A DNA stretch of 64,000 nucleotides from Hoplostethus atlanticus (taxonomy: Eukaryota; Chordata; Actinopteri; Trachichthyiformes; Trachichthyidae): the NCBI GenBank assembly GCA_034670405.1, contig JAXDDX010000062.1, positions 1,674,001-1,738,000 on the forward strand, read 5' to 3'. The notes under the pieces were generated by a model. It ran no database searches. It was not told where the DNA came from and worked only from the letters and a program-made list of their open reading frames with translations. Position 1 is the stretch's first letter, and each line of letters begins with the position of its first letter. This document shows, in pieces, positions 58,965 to 64,000 of the stretch. The translations under genes and the position numbers were made by a program.

Positions 58965-59600
58965 TTCAAGTTCTGGCATCTAAACCTGCAACTTGCATGC
59001 TCAACCCTCTCCCTGCTAAACTTTTAAAAGATTTTCTCCCAACCGTATAACCCTCAGTTGTTAACATTATCAATTTGTCTCGCCCTCTACTGGCACTATG
59101 CCCTCCACTTTTAAAACAGTTGTAATTAAGCTGCTACTACAACCAAACCTTGATCCAAAAGTCCTTCTGAATTATAGACTAATCTCAAACAGCACTTTTA
59201 TTTCCAAAATACCCAAAAGGATTGTAGCCAGCCAATTTACCGATTTTTTTGTAGTTTTCTACTGTTTCGATCTGATTTAAGATCTTCCATTCTACTGAAA
59301 CAACAATGATCTCCTGTAAGCTATTGATTCTAACTCAACACTAAGGTGGAGTTATTGTTGTTACGCGTTGTAACTACATTGGTATCTGAGGATCGGTGCT
59401 TTCATGGTTTAGATCCTATCTACTCGATAAAATCGCACCACATCTTCAACAGGGTATCGTAATGTGGACTTTGGTGAACCACAAGGCTCTGTCTCGGGCC
59501 CGCTGCCATTCTCTATCTATATGCTACCGCTTGGTGAAATTATCCACAAACCGCTCCCAATTCCTAGTGTCTATCCGAAGACACCGAACCCATCCATAGG

Positions 59601-59844
59601 TTAATGCATGGTTATTTTTTTAAAGTAATGATTACCTATTGCATATGATAATGCAAATCAACACAGTGTGATTTGGCAGATGTGATTAGTCCGCTGTCGA
59701 CTTCCTGCTTTCCAGTCACACCGGGGGAGGGCGGAGTTCATTGCAGCGTGAAATCTCTCTCTTCAAGTCTTTTGGAAACACTCGGTGACATATCTTCAAA
59801 AAAGCACTTGAGGTAGGTCGTGAAATTTCAAAAACACTCACTAT
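59601..59844. other. Intergenic, no gene
   Basis: Nothing is recognised in this short stretch. Confidence 0.4.
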
Positions 59845-59920
59845 CCGTATCGATCAATTCTGCAATAATTACGCAATCAATCAAACTACATCATATCAGC
59901 AGCGGATGACGCTGAATGGA
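59845..59920 (-). mobile_element. Rep-A fragment, copy 5
   Basis: The reverse complement contains tgatatgatg, then tagtttgattgattgcg, then gcagaattgatcga, matching the internal core of the other copies. No termini are visible. Confidence 0.6.
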
Positions 59921-61705
59921 ACAGACTTATTTTCCATCACCTGTCCAGCAGCCAGACGCCGGTGAAGGGTTAACTGCAGTTTAATTTCACTGCAGCTTGC
60001 TCTCTGGCCTCACTGTCTCTACTGGTCCCTCTTAATGAAGCCACGGGCAATAACCAGTAAACACCCTGTCAAAGAGAGAACCCATCCAGCCATCACTCCC
60101 TGTTCATTCGGTTTCTCTCTTGCTTTCCCCTCCCCTGTCTTCTTCTTCACTCACTCTGTCCTTTCCGATGGTGGTAGTAGCAGTTTGTATCTCTATTATG
60201 TGAATTGCTAACAGAAATCTCCACCTGCAGCCAAATATAATGGAGGGTGAAAAACACCTAAACTCATTTCACATAAGAATTTGCCACCTTTTTATGGTGA
60301 AATGAATTTATATAATCACAGTGAGTACTATCAAACTGAAGTCAAAATAAATTTCTTTCTGCTGGTGGATGTTTGCCTTATGTTGATCACAGACTGGAGG
60401 TCATAGTTTACCCTCCCTTTAATTTACACATTACATTAGATACATCATTCTACGTTATGAAATCCTATTACATGAATATCATTCCTTTCAACACCCTGGA
60501 ATGCCACTGTGTCCTTTAAAGTGTGTGCAGAGACATAAAATAGCGAAGATGCTTTCACAGAGAGAAAATTACGGTCAGCCCACAATGGAAAAAGACAGTC
60601 ATTTGCAAACAGCCACCAGTCACCACATGCCTCCTCTGCTGTTTGTTGTGTGTGTGTGAGTGTGTGTGGGTGGGCCGGTGAATGGAGGAGTGATGTTGTC
60701 ATTACTAGAATGCTCTTTCTCTCCACAGCAGCTTCAGTGATGAAGAAATTTAAAGGCAGGATTTACATACTGTGGGCTAAACCCCTGATCAAGGGAGCGC
60801 ACGCACACACACACACACACACACCACACACACACACACACACAAATATTCGTATTACTATGCTTGTGAGGACTTTCATTGATTTCATTCCATAACCTTA
60901 ACCCTTACCCACACACATACTCACACACACACCAACAGAGATCCCCCTGCCCCCGAATAGACAGATGATATCCAATATGAATATAAATATAATGAAAAAC
61001 AATAAGCGGTCTTTGTGTTAGAAATCAAATTTCCTGGGCCGTCGAACAGAGAGGTTAATTTTCCCAGGCCCTGCCACTTCATTGCAGTCCAGCTAATCAC
61101 TGCTCCAGTCGACAGGCTGGGAGACATCACAGCTAGTTTTTTATCAAGGCCAAATGCACACAACCCTATTAGAGCCCCAACAGAATGGGCTTATTGCACC
61201 GCACTGGTTTTTGGGGGGGGGGAATCAATGACAAGTATCTGTACCAATTCCCTCCCCTTTTATTTGACTCACTCCCTTTGCAACCTCTCCTCTTGCTATT
61301 AAACCGCCTGCCACACCAGTGATCTCATCACCATAGACTAATAGTGTAATCCTCCAAAGCGGGGTCTAATATCAAAGAGCACAGTTACACTCATATAAAA
61401 CCCATTACGGTTTGCCTCGTTCGTCACTGGCCAACAATATTGGACAAATCGGCATAGTGGTGTAAATTGTGTTAACTCAACAGGGGTTAACTTATTATGG
61501 GCTGAATACAGTTGGAGGCAGTCCATTATGTACCAGGCATGAGTTGGGTTTGGCGTTGGGTGGCGGTGAAACTCCTGCAGCCATTTTCCATTACTGAAGT
61601 AGTCTGCGGGGTAAAAAGTACTAATACCCGGAATAAGGAGCGTTCTTAAAGGGTTCTTTGGTTAGAGCATTGGTGGTACATAGATTCAGAGGACCCTCGA
61701 GTTTG
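59921..61705. other. Intergenic with CA tract and Rep-H fragment
   Basis: A CA tract lies at about 60802-60843, followed by a Rep-H-like tgcttgtgaggactttcatt and ccataaccttaaccctta fragment (60857-60910). 60930-61680 looks unique. No gene is seen. Confidence 0.5.
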
Positions 61706-61961
61706 TTAAAGCTGCATTATGCAATTTCTTTCATTTAAAAAAAAAATCACATATCAGCATAAATCACAAAGTGGGGCTGCAACAGAGAAGAGCGTCCCAT
61801 CCCCACTAATTGAGATGCCGTAGATTCGCCCTATTTGCCTAAATGGTTATCATTGTTATCGGGTATGGTCACTGGCAGGAAATTCTTCTCTGCGCATGAA
61901 GTCCTCAGAATTCAGTTACCTCTCTACTTCAACATGTGAAAGTTGCCTAATGCAGCTTTAA
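61706..61961. mobile_element. 256-bp TIR element with TTAA target duplication (Rep-D, copy 3)
   Basis: TTAA at 61706-61709 and 61958-61961 flank terminal inverted repeats agctgcattatgcaa and, inverted at the right end, agctgcattaggcaa (14 of 15 match). TTAA duplication is typical of piggyBac-type transposition. The interior, reverse-complemented, has tgaggacttcat and gagaagaatttcctgccagt blocks shared with Rep-D at 25400, 44170 and 10089. This appears to be the end-complete member. No transposase is encoded. Confidence 0.78.
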
Positions 61962-62488
61962 AATAAAAACAAAGATCAGAATAAAGAATCCAATGTTCTT
62001 TTAATTCTGTTAATTAGGGATATTTCATGCATTCCTAAAGGGTTCATAACAGCACCAAAAAGGGTTCTGCAATCATACATTTACTGGTCTTCTCTGTTGG
62101 CATCTCCAGAAGGCAGACTTCTGTTGGCAGACTCTTCAGGAACTAAGAAACGCAGCCTTGTTTTTAGCTTGATTACAATGCATTTTTGAGTTTATCCAAT
62201 GGGGTCTGAAAGGCTTCATGAGCCCAAGAGCTCACTTCTCAACCCATAGCAGACCATGTAAAACCTTCAACTGAAGTAAAAAAGTTACAAGGTTTTTCAC
62301 AAGACAACAGCACGGTGCTCTATAGACCCCTTTTACCTCTATATCTTTCTGTCTCATTTGTGCTCTCTCTCTCTCTCTCCCTCTCATCCCTTCATACTTC
62401 CTCTCGCTGGGATGTGGTTGCCATGGCAACATAGGCCTACTCCGGTGGAGTGGTACTCAGGCTAAATGGCTGGAACTGGAAGCAAAGT

Positions 62489-62534
<46 letters not shown>

Positions 62535-62621
62535 CGTGAGAACATTCACAAGCACATCCATGCTGCTATTACTGTGGGGGATTGGGTGCTTATATGAGAG
62601 TGTCTGCATTATTATGCTGTT

Positions 62622-62666
<45 letters not shown>

Positions 62667-63746
62667 CTAGAGAGTTTGCCAGGTCATAGAGGTTCTACAA
62701 TGCAAAGCAATGGCCTGGAATGTAGCCTATTGAAACCCCTTCTAACTTCCCTCTCTCTCCCTCTCTCCACCGCTCTTTCTTCTTTCCTATTTTCCCCCGC
62801 CCTCCCTTCATCTCTCCGTGCATCCATCCATCTGACGGGCTAACGTGAGCAGCCGCGCTACACCGAGGGGTAACTATGGCGATGTCTGTGGGTTCTGTTT
62901 TTTTTTTTTTACAGAAACAACAGAGGAAACTTCTGGTCGCTATAGAAACACTTTATGTCACCTTTGCCTTTCAATGAAGCGCTTCACAGAGTTTATGATA
63001 TTATGGAGCGACACAGCGGGGATTCGGACAGGTGTGGCAGCACAGATCGTCCTTCCTCCTTGGGCGAATGATGTGGTTCGCAGTAGGGTTCTTTATATAT
63101 TGAATATGTCCTTTTTCATGCCTCAATATTCCCAAGCAAACATAAGCATTGGGTGTTTCCCCCCCCAGAATTGTATTCCAGGCAGGGTGAGTGCCTATGG
63201 AAGTGCTCAGTCCTTGTGATATACCTGCTAAATATCCAGTCTAATTCAGCCACAGTGCATATATGTGACGAGGACAACCAGGGAACGACACGTGTGTGTG
63301 TGTGTGTGTGTGTGAGATGCTTTTACACCTCCCTGACAATGACTCATCCTACGCCTCTCTCTCTCTCCTCCCCGTTGCCCTCTCACTGTCTACCTCGCTC
63401 ACCCGCTGTCTCCTCCTCGCTCGTTCACTTATTGTTTTTTTTTGTTTTTTTACCTTACCTTTATTTTTTCCTGGAAAGTTGACAGAGATCCATGCTCATT
63501 TCCCGCTGGGAGCAGCCCAGTGCCACCACATCCTCCTACTGGGCACCTTGACAGTAGTTGTTGAGGGTCACTCATTCACTTTACCCGCCCACATTTTCCC
63601 AGCCGCTTCCAGGGATTGGAAGCAGCAAAATTCTGGTCACAAGCCTGAAAAATGACGTATCCACTGTTTAATTTTTTAATTAAAGGACAGTATCAGCCTC
63701 ATATATCGCTCTAACCTTAGCGTACAGTGTCAGGGGAAGTTGAGTG
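61962..63746. other. Intergenic with GT, GA tracts, no gene
   Basis: (GT)n lies at about 62491-62531, (GA)n at 62626-62663, (GT)n at 63292-63315, and T runs at about 62899-62910 and 63436-63444. Low-complexity frames are artefacts. No recognisable gene is seen. Confidence 0.6.
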
Positions 63747-63860
63747 CATCGCTGTGGAATTTCTGCACTGCACTTCCCAGAGATCACCTGTCAATCAAAC
63801 GCTGTGTCCGGGCACTCTGACGTCTTTTTCCTTGGATTTTTCTGTTGATACTATGGAATG
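63747..63860 (+). repeat. Dispersed repeat Rep-C, copy 3
   Basis: It shares ctgcactgcacttcccagag, atcacctgtcaatcaaac, gacgtctttttccttggatt and tttctgttgat with copies at 24311 and (inverted) 720. Confidence 0.75.
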
Positions 63861-64000
63861 ATCATCAGTATCTATGATGTCCTGTAAGAAAATTCTCTTT
63901 CCCTTTCTCTCTCCACCATATGTGACCCACAAACGCACTCTCTCACAAACACACACACACACACACAATCGCATACTACCACACACACACAAGCTGGTTT
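63861..64000. repeat. (CA)n at window end
   Basis: A CA tract lies at about 63950-63967, with further CA units to the edge. Nothing else is seen. Confidence 0.8.

Larger units (their letters stand above)
56960..59600 (+). mobile_element. LINE (L2/Rex1-like) remnant with nested insertion
   Basis: Degraded non-LTR retrotransposon ORF2. An endonuclease-type segment with GLCETWLKPDTFLPLP lies at about 57655-57700, and VFDLVVSSYVPALSDHFFIQ at about 57840-57895. After the interruption come NPLPAKLLKDFLPTV (about 59003-59048), FKTVVIKLLLQPNLDPKVLL with NYRLISN (59107-59190), [11 protein letters not shown] (59399-59430) and, in a shifted frame, [20 protein letters not shown] (about 59473-59535). The last corresponds to the PQGSVLGPLLF RT motif. 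Many stops and frameshifts are present. The 5' boundary is uncertain: 56960-57200 may be its upstream region. It ends before the RT YxDD motif. Confidence 0.82.

Noticed and set aside
59098-59599. Host gene encoding short proteins
   Set aside because: The peptides match LINE reverse-transcriptase motifs.

Overview
The window is vertebrate nuclear DNA, almost certainly from a teleost fish. The evidence is a multi-exon protocadherin-18 gene with short introns and GT-AG splice sites, very dense (CA)n, (GT)n, (GA)n and (CT)n microsatellites, and several repeat types common in fish genomes (a SINE with a GCGTCTGCTAAATG-type tail, TIR-bearing DNA elements, LINE and Ty3/gypsy debris). There is no bacterial or viral gene organisation, no CRISPR array and no operon. 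I could not assign a species, or decide between the teleost paralogues pcdh18a and pcdh18b.

The only intact protein-coding gene I can support is pcdh18 on the + strand. Four coding exons at 15152-17653, 18133-18221, 18557-18726 and 21630-22582 join in frame to a 1237-residue delta-2 non-clustered protocadherin: signal peptide, six cadherin repeats, one membrane span and a long conserved cytoplasmic tail. A GC-rich 5' region with a (CT)n tract and a four-codon upstream ORF precedes it. An AT-rich 3' UTR with AATAAA signals follows it.

The roughly 14 kb upstream and 41 kb downstream hold no other recognisable host gene. The left part (about 3.8-14 kb) is mostly unique sequence, including a diverged duplicated block at about 12.86-13.34 kb, and may be regulatory. 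The right part mixes unique stretches with transposon debris. It holds a solo LTR with a perfect 5-bp target duplication (28612-29207) and a scrambled Ty3/gypsy remnant (34640-35210). A 34-bp minisatellite lies at 36262-36850. A LINE fragment at 39840-41310 carries a small hAT-like element inside its reverse-transcriptase region. A hAT-like element at 47540-48070 carries a hairpin MITE, and one SINE is inserted in another at 49410-49741. A second, L2/Rex1-like LINE at 56960-59600 contains a TIR element that itself contains an LTR fragment. Several dispersed families recur within the window and are called Rep-A to Rep-H here.

I see no new multi-gene biological system. The items most worth a second look are the nested and scrambled mobile elements, the window-internal repeat families with terminal inverted repeats, and three features of pcdh18 itself: the uORF, a microsatellite serving as polypyrimidine tract, and a possible intron-1 read-through isoform. 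All repeat and homology calls come from reading the sequence; no database search was run.
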